The notes beneath the pieces were generated by a model. The model had not been told where the DNA came from. It searched no databases and worked only from the letters and a program-made list of their open reading frames with translations. The translations under genes were made by a program, and so were the position numbers. From NCBI RefSeq assembly GCF_009856605.1, contig NZ_CP047242.1:1-64000 (forward strand): a DNA stretch of 64,000 nucleotides, in the 5' to 3' direction. Shown here one piece after another: positions 7,719 through 16,844 of this stretch. Each line of letters starts with the position of its first letter. The stretch's first letter is position 1. The stretch comes from Trichormus variabilis 0441 (GTDB lineage: Bacteria; Cyanobacteriota; Cyanobacteriia; Cyanobacteriales; Nostocaceae).

Positions 7719-10634
7719 ATGTCATTGCATCAACCAGTCTGGACATTACCCATTGCAGCAGTTTATGAGTTATTGGGAACTACTGAGAACGGCTTAACTG
7801 AATATGAGGCAACACAAAGCCTTGAGCGTTATGGTGCGAATGAACTGCCAGAAACGCCCCAGCGCCCAATGTGGCTTCGCTTCACGGATCAACTCACTCA
7901 CTTTATGGCTCTATTGCTATGGGTAGCAGGAATTTTGGCATTTATTTCCCGCACTCCAGAACTGGGATGGGCAATCTGGGCTGTGATCTGGATTAATGCC
8001 GTCTTTAGTTTTTGGCAAGAGTTTCAGGCAGAACAAGCATTATCAGCACTTAAGAATGTGTTACCGATGCAGGTAAAAGTGTATCGAGATGGTGAACTCA
8101 AGCAAATACCAGCACGGGAACTGGTGCGTGGGGATATTATGCAATTGGAAGAAGGGGATCACGTTTCGGCTGATGCGCGGTTGGTAAAATCTGAAAGTCT
8201 ATACCTCGATGTTTCTGTGCTGACTGGTGAATCTCTGCCTGTGGCTCGCAATGCTTATCCAGTAAGGGTGCGGGAAGTTGCCTCTATTCGGGGCGGTAAG
8301 ACTCTACCAGCCGGTGAACAACCTTTACAAGAACCAACTAATTTGGCGGAAATTCCCAATTTGGTGTTAGCAGGTTCAACAGTGTCATCAGGACGAGGGG
8401 TAGCTATAGTCTATGCTACAGGCGCACAAACAGAATTTGGTCATGTAGCACATCTCACAACCGTTGTGCAACGCGAACCTAGCACTTTAGAAGTGCAAGT
8501 GGCACAAGTGGTACGGGTGATCACAGCGATCGCTTTGACGATGGGAGTCTTGGTATTTTTACTAACATCTCTGTTAGTGGGGATGGAAGTGAAAGAGAGT
8601 TTTATTTTTGCGATCGGTATTATTGTAGCCTTAGTGCCGGAGGGGTTATTGCCTACCGTCACATTATCATTAGCAATTGGAGTCCGGCGGATGGTACGGC
8701 GTAATGCTCTAGTGCGTCGGCTGTCGGCTGTGGAAACCTTAAGTGCTACTACGGTCATCTGTACAGACAAAACCGGCACATTGACCAAAAACGAAATGAC
8801 GGTGCATTATCTCTGGATTCCCTGGCAACCCACTGGCAATGAACTGCCGGAAACACCATTGGCTATCTCACCCACCCTGATTGAAGTCACTGGGGCAGGA
8901 TATGACCCTACAGTCGGGAAAGTGCATATGTCGGGGAATTTTGCTGCCGCCTGGAAAGTTCATTTGTTACTCACAGGCGCAGCACTTTGCTCTAATGCCC
9001 GTCTGATTCACCTGACAGCCCCTAGCCGTTGGCAAGAGATTGGTGATCCTACAGAAGCAGCTTTGTTAGTCGCTGCTGCTAAGGCTGGGCTAAATTTGGA
9101 AACCTTGCAAACACAACTGCCACGCTTGCGCGAAGTGCCATTTGATTCGCGGCGGCGAATGATGACGGTAATATTAGATTGGCGTGCCTCAACGGTATGG
9201 ACTGGTGACTTGCCGAACTTAGCTTTTACTAAAGGTGCGCCGTTAGAAGTCTTACGCCACTGCACATATATCTTAAGAAATGGCACACTTGCAGACATCA
9301 ACCAAGACGACTGGAATCAAGTGGTGGCAGCTAACGATAGTTTAGCCGCCCAAGGTTTTCGGGTGCTAGGAGTGGCGGCGCGGCGTGGTGGGAGTGAAAT
9401 GTTAGATTGGCGATCGCAAGACCTAGAGCAGAATTTAACCTTTATTGGTTTAGTGGCGATGTTTGATCCGCCCCGTCCAGAAGTAAGTGATGCGATCGCT
9501 GAATGCCATGCTGCCGGAATCAAGGTAAGTATGGTGACAGGTGATTATGGTTTAACTGCGGAAGCGATCGCCCGTCAAATTGGACTGGTCAACAACTCGG
9601 TACGGATAGTCACCGGTGAAGGCATGGGAAATTTATCTGATGCACAACTGCGGCAAATTGTCAAATATCGTTCTGGGTTGGTATTTGCGCGGATGTCTCC
9701 GGAACACAAGTTACGATTGGTGCAAGCCTACAAAGATATAGGTGATGTAGTTGCAGTCACAGGGGATGGAGTTAATGATGCCCCAGCCTTAAGAGCCGCT
9801 CATATAGGAGTAGCGATGGGGATGAATGGCACAGATGTAGCACGGGAAGCCGCCGATATTGTGCTTACAGATGATAACTTTGCTACCATTGTGAGCGCGA
9901 TCGAGCAGGGACGCACCGTGTATCAAAACATCCGCAAATTTATGACTTATATCTTGGCATCGAATGTAGCGGAATTAGTGCCTTTTTTGCTAATGGTAGC
10001 CCTGAAAGTTCCCCCCGCCTTGGTAATTATGCAGATTCTCGCCATTGATTTAGGCACTGACTTAGTACCGGCTTTAGCCTTGGGTGCAGAAAAAGCAGAA
10101 GTTGGTACAATGCACCAACCACCTCGGAAAAAATCGCGATCGCTTCTTGACCGTTCCCTGCTTTTACGCGCCTATTGTTTTCTAGGTCTACTGGAAGCGA
10201 TTCTGGGAATGACAGCATTCTTCCTCGTCTGGTGGAGTTACGGATATAACTTACAACAATTACAAGCCGTCACACCCAGTATTTTATCGCACTCAGCCAA
10301 CGCCGCCACCGTTGCCATCTATACTCAAGCTACAACTATGACCTTAGCTACCATTGTCGCCTGTCAGGATGGTAATGTTTTCGCTTGCCGTTCGGAGCGT
10401 ACTTCTATTTGGCGGCTAGGATTATTTTCTAATCCTCTGATTTGGTTAGGAATTGCGACTGAATGGATGTTAGTCATACTGATTACCAACAGCACATTCT
10501 TAAGTAGATTTTTTTCCACTGCACCCCTAGCACCTTGGCAATGGTTGCTGTTGCTAGTATGTCCGCCAATTATTTTAGGCGCAGAAGAACTAAGAAAAGC
10601 TGCTTGGCGCAGAAATCTTAGACATAGACGATAA
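7719..10634 (+). CDS. P-type cation ATPase (Na/K or Ca type, P2)
   Basis: A 971-residue membrane pump. The N-terminal cation-ATPase domain begins SLHQPVWTLPIAAVYELLGT. Transmembrane helices come in the usual 2+2+6 pattern. TGES is present in the actuator domain, and the membrane motif VPEGLLPTVT is followed by the phosphorylation site CTDKTGTLT (Asp350 counted from the chosen start), with TGDGVNDAP near the end of the P domain. PEGL is typical of P2-type Ca or Na/K pumps rather than heavy-metal pumps. The frame is open for 49 codons before the ATG at 7719, but that part is encoded by the MITE and is not homologous to ATPases. A second P-type ATPase lies at 14008. The ion transported is not determinable here. 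Confidence 0.88.
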   Translation: MSLHQPVWTLPIAAVYELLGTTENGLTEYEATQSLERYGANELPETPQRPMWLRFTDQLTHFMALLLWVAGILAFISRTPELGWAIWAVIWINAVFSFWQEFQAEQALSALKNVLPMQVKVYRDGELKQIPARELVRGDIMQLEEGDHVSADARLVKSESLYLDVSVLTGESLPVARNAYPVRVREVASIRGGKTLPAGEQPLQEPTNLAEIPNLVLAGSTVSSGRGVAIVYATGAQTEFGHVAHLTTVVQREPSTLEVQVAQVVRVITAIALTMGVLVFLLTSLLVGMEVKESFIFAIGIIVALVPEGLLPTVTLSLAIGVRRMVRRNALVRRLSAVETLSATTVICTDKTGTLTKNEMTVHYLWIPWQPTGNELPETPLAISPTLIEVTGAGYDPTVGKVHMSGNFAAAWKVHLLLTGAALCSNARLIHLTAPSRWQEIGDPTEAALLVAAAKAGLNLETLQTQLPRLREVPFDSRRRMMTVILDWRASTVWTGDLPNLAFTKGAPLEVLRHCTYILRNGTLADINQDDWNQVVAANDSLAAQGFRVLGVAARRGGSEMLDWRSQDLEQNLTFIGLVAMFDPPRPEVSDAIAECHAAGIKVSMVTGDYGLTAEAIARQIGLVNNSVRIVTGEGMGNLSDAQLRQIVKYRSGLVFARMSPEHKLRLVQAYKDIGDVVAVTGDGVNDAPALRAAHIGVAMGMNGTDVAREAADIVLTDDNFATIVSAIEQGRTVYQNIRKFMTYILASNVAELVPFLLMVALKVPPALVIMQILAIDLGTDLVPALALGAEKAEVGTMHQPPRKKSRSLLDRSLLLRAYCFLGLLEAILGMTAFFLVWWSYGYNLQQLQAVTPSILSHSANAATVAIYTQATTMTLATIVACQDGNVFACRSERTSIWRLGLFSNPLIWLGIATEWMLVILITNSTFLSRFFSTAPLAPWQWLLLLVCPPIILGAEELRKAAWRRNLRHRR

Positions 10635-11118
10635 GGTCATCTACTAAGTGTTTTGCTTCTCTCCACAAGGCACATTTAGAAGAAGTTTTTGCCCAAGCAC
10701 CTGCATTACTCAAAGTTTCGCTTAAACCATTTCAGCCATACACTTGATCAAAGCCTGTGATCGAGTGCATTAACAGTATTTAAGCGAACTGGAGAGGCGA
10801 TCGCATTCTAACTCCAAATGGAATCTACAGTTTTGGTTTGGTATTAGTGTTATAGAAGAAAATGAGAGTATCAAGCAAAAAGTTGTCTGTTATAAAGACA
10901 ACTTTTTGCTTGATGTTTTTTATTTAGACAAGGTTTTCATTATTTAGACTTTGTTTATTCCCAATCATACACTTGTCAATCTTCAGAATTAAAAACATCT
11001 CTGTTTTTTTATTCTTAACATTGGTAGATATTTATTATGTTCAACCGAAGTGAATATACTTCTAGTATAGGCAAATACATTCACTTAAATAACTTAGAAA
11101 TCAGAAAATTGTAAATGC
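10635..11118. other. Intergenic spacer, about 480 bases
   Basis: Between the first ATPase and the convergent PepSY-like gene. It holds one very strong hairpin (10870-10914, listed separately). No open frame with coding character was seen in the rest. Confidence 0.6.
10870..10920 (+). terminator. Strong intrinsic terminator
   Basis: A perfect 19-base stem (ATCAAGCAAAAAGTTGTCT and its complement) around a 7-base loop is followed by GTTTTTTA on the plus strand. Its position between convergent genes suggests it ends transcription from the ATPase, about 235 bases after its stop. The stem contains A5/T5 runs, so it may also work on the other strand. Confidence 0.8.
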
Positions 11119-11724
11119 TTAATCATCTATTTGTTCACTTTCTGAAACTGGGGAACGACGCTTGCGAAAAATTCCTGTCATACTGATGCCTGTAAATAGC
11201 ATAGCAATCAGTCCTAAACCAACAAGAAAAACATAAATAGGTTTGCCAAAACTCCCGAAATAGCTACCTTGATGAATTGTCATTAATAATTCAATTTGTT
11301 CTTCTGGTAATCCCAGCCAGCTTTCGCCAACTCGGTAAGCAATACCAGTAACAGCACTAGCTAACAAGGGTAGGAAAATAATAGGTGCAACAATACTGTG
11401 AATGGTTCGGACAGTCAGTTTAGATTGTGCTTTATTTAATCGAGATTGCTTCGATTTACGAATCATACCAAATCCGGTAATTACCAATCCCACTAGTCCC
11501 AGCCCTACCAAGGATACATAAACTGGTTCTAGCGGTTTACCCAAAAAAGTACCCTGGTGAATTGCCAGGAAAATCTCGGCAGTGTCTTTAGGTATCCCAA
11601 ACCAACTTCTTCCCAGACGATAAGCAATACCAGTTAACGCACTCAGCAGTAGAGGAATGAATAAAATCGGCGCAATGCGACGATGGAGTTTACGAAATTC
11701 ACGAGACTGATTGATCTTAACCAT
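11119..11724 (-). CDS. PepSY-associated-type membrane protein with internal duplication
   Basis: A 201-residue protein made of two similar halves, each with two transmembrane helices. The first half has HRRIAPILFIPLLLSALTGI, then IHQGTFLGKPLEPVYVSLVG. The second half has HSIVAPIIFLPLLASAVTGI, then IHQGSYFGSFGKPIYVFLVG. The pattern resembles PepSY_TM proteins, with histidines near the membrane faces. It is divergent from a response regulator and kinase, with about 250 bases between, so it may belong to that regulon. Function is unknown; metal or haem-related membrane roles are known for relatives. Confidence 0.7.
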   Translation of the reverse strand: MVKINQSREFRKLHRRIAPILFIPLLLSALTGIAYRLGRSWFGIPKDTAEIFLAIHQGTFLGKPLEPVYVSLVGLGLVGLVITGFGMIRKSKQSRLNKAQSKLTVRTIHSIVAPIIFLPLLASAVTGIAYRVGESWLGLPEEQIELLMTIHQGSYFGSFGKPIYVFLVGLGLIAMLFTGISMTGIFRKRRSPVSESEQIDD

Positions 11725-11900
11725 TAGAACCTCTTGAATGAATACAATGTTGCTGAGGTTGGAGGTTTAACAATACTTGTTTAAAATAAATGTGCTACTT
11801 AACCTCAAACTAACTTTGAGCATAAGACAGGAAAAGTAAAGAACTTGGAAAGATGTACCACCAAGGTAAAAATCCTCATATACTTCATTCATGTCTGATT

Positions 11901-11928
11901 TTAGACTTGACTTGATTACCTATATAAT
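11901..11928 (+). promoter_or_regulatory. Candidate sigma-70 promoter for the two-component operon
   Basis: TTAGAC at 11901-11906 and a perfect TATAAT at 11923-11928 with a 16-base spacer, about 45 bases ahead of the response-regulator start. The -10 box is exact and the -35 box matches four of six bases of TTGACA. Confidence 0.45.
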
Positions 11929-11972
11929 GTCTGGAAATAATTAATAGGAAATACTGTAATAGTGATTATGCA

Positions 11973-12650
11973 ATGAAATTTTTATTAGTTGAAGATGATG
12001 AACGGATTGCCGCATCTCTTACAGAAGCCTTAACTGACAATAATTACGCGATTGATGTAGCTGGTGACGGTGAGGAAGGATGGGACTTCATAACAGCATT
12101 TGACTATGATCTAATCCTTCTGGATGTGATGCTACCAAAATTGAATGGTATAGAATTGTGTCAAAGATTACGTCAGCGTGGTTATGGGCTGCCAGTACTG
12201 ATGTTGACTGCGAGAGATAGCAGTACTGATAAAGTACTAGGTTTGGATGCAGGTGCAGATGATTACGTCATCAAACCTTTTGATTTAAAAGAATTACTAG
12301 CACGTATTCGGGCTTTGCTGCGACGTGGAAATACAACAATATCGACTTTTTTGGAGTGGGGGGGACTGCGGCTTGACCCAGCCAACTGTACTGTCACTTA
12401 CAAGGAGCAATTATTATTAATGACACCTAAAGAGTACCAATTACTAGAACTTTTTCTCCGTAATAATGGGTATGTTCTCAGTCGTCGTCAAATTCTTGAC
12501 CACCTGTGGTCATCTATTGATCCACCTGGACAAGATACAGTCAAGGTACATATTCGAGGAATACGTCAAAAACTCAAAGCCGCAGGAGCAAAAGATGATT
12601 TTATCGAAACTGTTTATGGGCTTGGGTATCGGCTTAACCAAAACTTCTAG
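11973..12650 (+). CDS. OmpR-family response regulator
   Basis: A 225-residue regulator. The receiver domain (about 1-115) has the acidic pair LVEDDER, phospho-acceptor Asp51 in LILLDVMLP and Lys101-type KPFDLKEL. The DNA-binding winged helix (about 130-223) has MTPKEYQLLELFLRNNGYVL and ends in VKVHIRGIRQKLKAAGA and YGLGYRL. It resembles RppA/NrsR-type cyanobacterial regulators. Its 3' end overlaps the start of the sensor kinase gene, and an ATPase gene follows directly, so it probably controls that pump in response to an ion or redox signal. Confidence 0.9.
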   Translation: MKFLLVEDDERIAASLTEALTDNNYAIDVAGDGEEGWDFITAFDYDLILLDVMLPKLNGIELCQRLRQRGYGLPVLMLTARDSSTDKVLGLDAGADDYVIKPFDLKELLARIRALLRRGNTTISTFLEWGGLRLDPANCTVTYKEQLLLMTPKEYQLLELFLRNNGYVLSRRQILDHLWSSIDPPGQDTVKVHIRGIRQKLKAAGAKDDFIETVYGLGYRLNQNF

Positions 12651-14007
12651 AAATAAAAGCAGGGTTGTTGTTAGAAAGTTTACCGTACCTTGGCGGCGGT
12701 TAGATATTTTAACTAACCCCCAATTTCGTGCTACCGGTTGGCGACTACTCTTATCTTATTTAATAGCAATGATGGTAGTTATGGGACTGTCATCGGTGGT
12801 AGTGTATCACTTTTTTGCTTATAGTCTCAGTCAGCAATTAGATAGGCAGTTGTTGACGTTGGCGGATGCAGCAGCTCATAATTTATCGGCTATTAAGGTG
12901 GATAAGATGGCTGTAAACCGCAAGATGCCGCGAATTTTAGATAATGATGGGGATTTAGATATTCCTTGGCAAGATTTACGGTTATATCGTCAGAGTGTGG
13001 AATGGTTTGATGCTGGGCAGCAATTATTAGGAAAGGCAGGAAAGCCATTTCCCGAAACACCATTTCTAACTAATTTTCACTCATGGCAGCAAAATGGCAT
13101 CAGGATATTAACTATTCCGGTTTATTCTTCCAGAAAAAATCAACAACTTTTAGGTTATGTGCGTGTCAGTGCATCAACAGTTGAAATACAAAAAGAACTG
13201 GAGAGACTGTTGATGGGTTTGGGTATTGGTGGTGTTTTGGGGATGGTTTTAATTAGTGGTACAGGTTGGTGGCTAACGAGTAAAGCCTTGCAACCGATTG
13301 AGCAGAGTTTCCAGCAATTACAACAGTTTACGGCGGATGCGTCCCATGAATTACGCAGTCCTCTGACGGCGATTAAAACGACTGTGGAAGTTATCCAAAG
13401 TCACCCAGAACGTATTCATCCCAGTGATGTCAAAAAAATCGACATCATAGAGGGTGCAACACAGCAGATGACGCACTTAGTAGAGGATTTACTATTGTTA
13501 GCCAGAAGTGATTCTGCACCTATAAGTTTGCCTAAAACCGCAATTCCCATACCCATAGATGAAATTTTAATTGATTTAATTGATACCTTACAGCCGCAGG
13601 CAAAATCTCAAGAAATTACTTTAGAGGCTAACTTGATTGATGCGGTGTGGGTAAAGGGGGATGCACATCAGTTACAACGACTATTTGGTAATTTATTAGA
13701 AAATGCCCTGCAATATACGTCTAATGGTGGTTTAGTCAGGGTAGAAATCGTTAAAAGGGATGATTTTGTAGTGATTGAAGTGGCAGATACTGGTATTGGT
13801 ATCGCACCTGAAAATCTGCCTTTTGTATTTAATCGCTTTTGGCGAGCTGAAAAAGCCCGTTCTCGTCGTCAAGGTGGTTCGGGTTTGGGTTTAGCTATTG
13901 CCCAAGCTATTACTCATGCTCATGGTGGTGAGATTTCTGTGACGAGTAAAGTCGGTGTGGGAAGTTGTTTTCGCGTGAAGTTACCAGTATTTAGGTTGGG
14001 CAATTAG
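12595..14007 (+). CDS. Membrane sensor histidine kinase
   Basis: I chose ATG 12595 because AGGAG lies seven bases upstream; this overlaps the regulator gene by 56 bases and gives 470 residues. An earlier ATG in the same frame would overlap by about 185 bases and adds nothing kinase-like. There are two transmembrane helices (around LLSYLIAMMVVMGLSSVVVY and MGLGIGGVLGMVLISGTGWW) flanking an extracytoplasmic domain of about 120 residues. Next come a HisKA domain with FTADASHELRSPL (His251) and an ATPase domain with N box LLENALQYT, ADTGIGI and GGSGLGLAI. It pairs with the regulator upstream and precedes a P-type ATPase with no gap. RppB/NrsS-like sensors are the closest type I recognise; the ligand is unknown. 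Confidence 0.88.
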   Translation: MILSKLFMGLGIGLTKTSRNKSRVVVRKFTVPWRRLDILTNPQFRATGWRLLLSYLIAMMVVMGLSSVVVYHFFAYSLSQQLDRQLLTLADAAAHNLSAIKVDKMAVNRKMPRILDNDGDLDIPWQDLRLYRQSVEWFDAGQQLLGKAGKPFPETPFLTNFHSWQQNGIRILTIPVYSSRKNQQLLGYVRVSASTVEIQKELERLLMGLGIGGVLGMVLISGTGWWLTSKALQPIEQSFQQLQQFTADASHELRSPLTAIKTTVEVIQSHPERIHPSDVKKIDIIEGATQQMTHLVEDLLLLARSDSAPISLPKTAIPIPIDEILIDLIDTLQPQAKSQEITLEANLIDAVWVKGDAHQLQRLFGNLLENALQYTSNGGLVRVEIVKRDDFVVIEVADTGIGIAPENLPFVFNRFWRAEKARSRRQGGSGLGLAIAQAITHAHGGEISVTSKVGVGSCFRVKLPVFRLGN

Positions 14008-16611
14008 GTGATTTACAACATCGAATCTATCACGGGGCTGTCTGCATCAGCTGTAGGCGATCGCCTACAGCAAGAAGGCTATAATGAGCTACCATCTACC
14101 CAACAGCGTACTATCTGGGGAATTGCGCTGGAAATCTTCCAAGAGCCTATTTTCCTACTTTTGCTGGGCTGTGGTGTCATTTACTTGTTTCTGGGTGATG
14201 TTCAGGAAGCGTTAATTCTATTAGGCTTTGTTTTTTTCATTGTTGGCATTAACTTATACCAGGAACAGAAAACTGAAAAATCACTGGAAGCGTTACGCGA
14301 CCTCTCTAGTCCTCGTGCATTAGTGATTCGTGATGGAAAACGCCAACGAATTGCGGGACGGGAAGTGGTGCGTGAAGATGTGATTGTTTTGTCAGAGGGT
14401 GATAGAGTTCCTGCGGATGCTGTGGTGCTGTGGTCTACGCATTTGAGCGTCGATGAATCTTTGTTAACAGGTGAATCTTTACCTGTACGCAAGCAATCAG
14501 TTAAGGACAGCACAGATTTAGCAAACACCACGAGAACTGCAACACAGCACCGTCCTGGTGGTGAGGATTTGCCCTTTGTCTATTCGGGAACGCTGATAGT
14601 TCAAGGTCAGGGTATTGCTCAAGTCTATGCCACTGGTATGCAGACAGAAATGGGCAAGATTGGTAAAGCTTTGCAGACTGTGGAACCACAACAGACGGTT
14701 CTGGAAAGGGAAACTCGACGGATTGTTAGTAAGCTGACCTTTGTAGCGATCGCTATTTGTGTGGCTGTAGTCGTAATTTATGGCGCATCTACGAGCAATT
14801 GGCTACAAGGGGTTCTGGCAGGGTTGGCGCTGGCGATGGCAATTTTGCCTAATGAAATTCCCGTAGTATTGGCGATTTTCTTGGCGTTGGGTGCTTGGAG
14901 ATTTTCTCTAGCTAGGGTGTTAACTCGTCGCATCCCTGTAGTGGAAACACTGGGTTCTACTACGGTTCTGTGTGTCGATAAAACTGGGACACTGACTTTT
15001 AACCGGATGTCGGTGCAGCAATTATTCGTATCTCCCAATTTTTATGATGTTGCTTTGCATGAACGGGAAGCACTCCCAGAAACCTTTCATGAATTAATCG
15101 AATTTGGGATTTTAGCCAGTCGCAAAGACCCCTTCGACCCGATGGAAAAAGCCCTCAAACAAGTGGGTGATGACTATTTAGCCAGAACTGAACATTTACA
15201 TCAAGATTGGGAGATATTGCGCGAGTATCCCCTGTCTGGTGAATTATTAGCCATGTCTTGTGTTTGGCGATCGCCAGAAAATAGATTAGTCATTGCTACC
15301 AAAGGTGCGCCAGAAGCGATCGCTGATCTATGTCACTTTAATGCCGAACAAATGCGAGACTTAGAGCAGCATATCAATACAATGGCTGCTGCTGGTTTGC
15401 GGGTTTTGGGAATAGCGAAAGCGATCGGGCGACATCAATCAAACAATCAGCCAAACTCTCTTCCTGAAAAACAACATGACTTTGTATTTGCATTTTTGGG
15501 ACTGGTAGGCATGGCTGATCCAGTGCGCCCTACCGTAGCGCCAGCCATTACCGAGTGTTATACTGCCGGGATTAGGGTTGTGATGATTACAGGTGATTAT
15601 CCAGCAACAGCCCAAAATATTGCCCGTCAAATCGGACTGACACCCGCTACTGAAGTCATCACAGGAGCAGAATTAGAAAAGATGCCAGAAGGCGAGTTGC
15701 TTTCTCGGATTCAAACTGTGAATATCTTTGCACGGGTTGTCCCAGAGCAAAAATTACTGATTGTTAATGCCTTGAAGCGCTCAGGGGAAATCGTGGCGAT
15801 GACTGGAGACGGGGTAAACGATGCCCCAGCTTTGAAAGCCGCCAATATTGGCATTGCAATGGGCGAACGGGGTACAGATGTGGCGCGGGAGTCTGCGGAT
15901 TTGGTATTGCTAGATGATGATTTTTCTTCCATTGTCAAGTCCGTCAGGTTGGGGCGACGAGTATTTGACAACCTGAAAAAAGGTATGGCTTATACCTTGG
16001 CGGTTCATATCCCCATTGCTGGGATGTCCTTGATTCCTGTAATCTTTCATTGGCCTTTAGTGTTATTACCTATCCACATTGCCTTCCTACACCTAATTAT
16101 TGACCCAGCTTGCACTGTAGTGTTTGAGGCAGAACCAGAAGAAAGTAATGTGATGAAGCGTCCACCCCGCAACCCAAAAGAGCCATTATTTAGCCGTCGC
16201 ACTTTGAAATTAGCACTGCTGCAAGGATTAAGTGTATTAGTAGTGCTAGTGGCTGTATTTGCTGTGTCTTATTATTCTGGAAACGGAGAATTTGATGCCC
16301 GCGCTCTTGCTTTCACCACCTTAATTGTATCGAATTTGAGTATGATTTTGAGCAATCGCTCTTGGTCGCGCACCATTCCAGAGATGTTACGCACTCCCAA
16401 TCAAGCACTGTGGTGGGTACTGGGTGGTGCAGTAGTTTTTATGGGACTCGTACTTTATTTTCCTGTATTGCGGCATCTATTCCGTTTTTCTTTTCTGCAT
16501 TTTGATGATTTAATAATTAGTCTCGCCTCTGGAGTATTCAGTATTTTGTGGTTTGAGGGACTGAAAATTTGGCGACGAAAAAAAGATAATACACGACGGG
16601 CATTTAACTAA
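14008..16611 (+). CDS. P-type cation ATPase
   Basis: An 867-residue pump starting at a GTG directly after the kinase stop, so the two are translationally linked. Visible parts are the N-terminal domain (GLSASAVGDRLQQEGYNELP), TGES in the actuator domain, the membrane motif LPNEIPVV in place of PEGL, the phosphorylation loop CVDKTGTLT and TGDGVNDAP. The LPNE(I/F)P motif is seen in a bacterial group of P2-like pumps, so transport of Ca, Mg or another hard cation is possible. Gene order (regulator, kinase, ATPase) implies that the pump is the main output of this two-component system. It is distinct in sequence from the ATPase at 7719. Confidence 0.88.
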   Translation: MIYNIESITGLSASAVGDRLQQEGYNELPSTQQRTIWGIALEIFQEPIFLLLLGCGVIYLFLGDVQEALILLGFVFFIVGINLYQEQKTEKSLEALRDLSSPRALVIRDGKRQRIAGREVVREDVIVLSEGDRVPADAVVLWSTHLSVDESLLTGESLPVRKQSVKDSTDLANTTRTATQHRPGGEDLPFVYSGTLIVQGQGIAQVYATGMQTEMGKIGKALQTVEPQQTVLERETRRIVSKLTFVAIAICVAVVVIYGASTSNWLQGVLAGLALAMAILPNEIPVVLAIFLALGAWRFSLARVLTRRIPVVETLGSTTVLCVDKTGTLTFNRMSVQQLFVSPNFYDVALHEREALPETFHELIEFGILASRKDPFDPMEKALKQVGDDYLARTEHLHQDWEILREYPLSGELLAMSCVWRSPENRLVIATKGAPEAIADLCHFNAEQMRDLEQHINTMAAAGLRVLGIAKAIGRHQSNNQPNSLPEKQHDFVFAFLGLVGMADPVRPTVAPAITECYTAGIRVVMITGDYPATAQNIARQIGLTPATEVITGAELEKMPEGELLSRIQTVNIFARVVPEQKLLIVNALKRSGEIVAMTGDGVNDAPALKAANIGIAMGERGTDVARESADLVLLDDDFSSIVKSVRLGRRVFDNLKKGMAYTLAVHIPIAGMSLIPVIFHWPLVLLPIHIAFLHLIIDPACTVVFEAEPEESNVMKRPPRNPKEPLFSRRTLKLALLQGLSVLVVLVAVFAVSYYSGNGEFDARALAFTTLIVSNLSMILSNRSWSRTIPEMLRTPNQALWWVLGGAVVFMGLVLYFPVLRHLFRFSFLHFDDLIISLASGVFSILWFEGLKIWRRKKDNTRRAFN

Positions 16612-16624
16612 TTTGTGATGCAAT

Positions 16625-16825
16625 AAAACGGTTATTTGGCAAGTACCAGCACACCAAGGAATCCATTTGACAATCCAGATAAGGATTTGCCAAGTCAACC
16701 TTGTCCAAAAGACTTCGGAAAAACCAACAGTATCAAACCACCATGCTTCGGTCAAAATATGCACTAGTGTTTTGGATAGAGACAAACCAAAAATCACAAT
16801 CAAGATGATTATTAGAATGCCTCTT
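16625..16825 (-). pseudogene. N-terminal remnant of a UPF0182-family membrane protein
   Basis: The minus strand reads IVIFGLSLSKTLVHILTEAW followed by WFDTVGFSEVFWTRLTWQ, the characteristic N-terminal pattern of UPF0182 proteins (about 900 residues in full). Only about 60 residues remain, ending where the frame meets the 3' end of the ATPase gene. No usable ATG precedes it. It is probably a leftover of a deletion. Confidence 0.5.
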
Positions 16826-16844
16826 CAGGTTCATAATTTACCTA

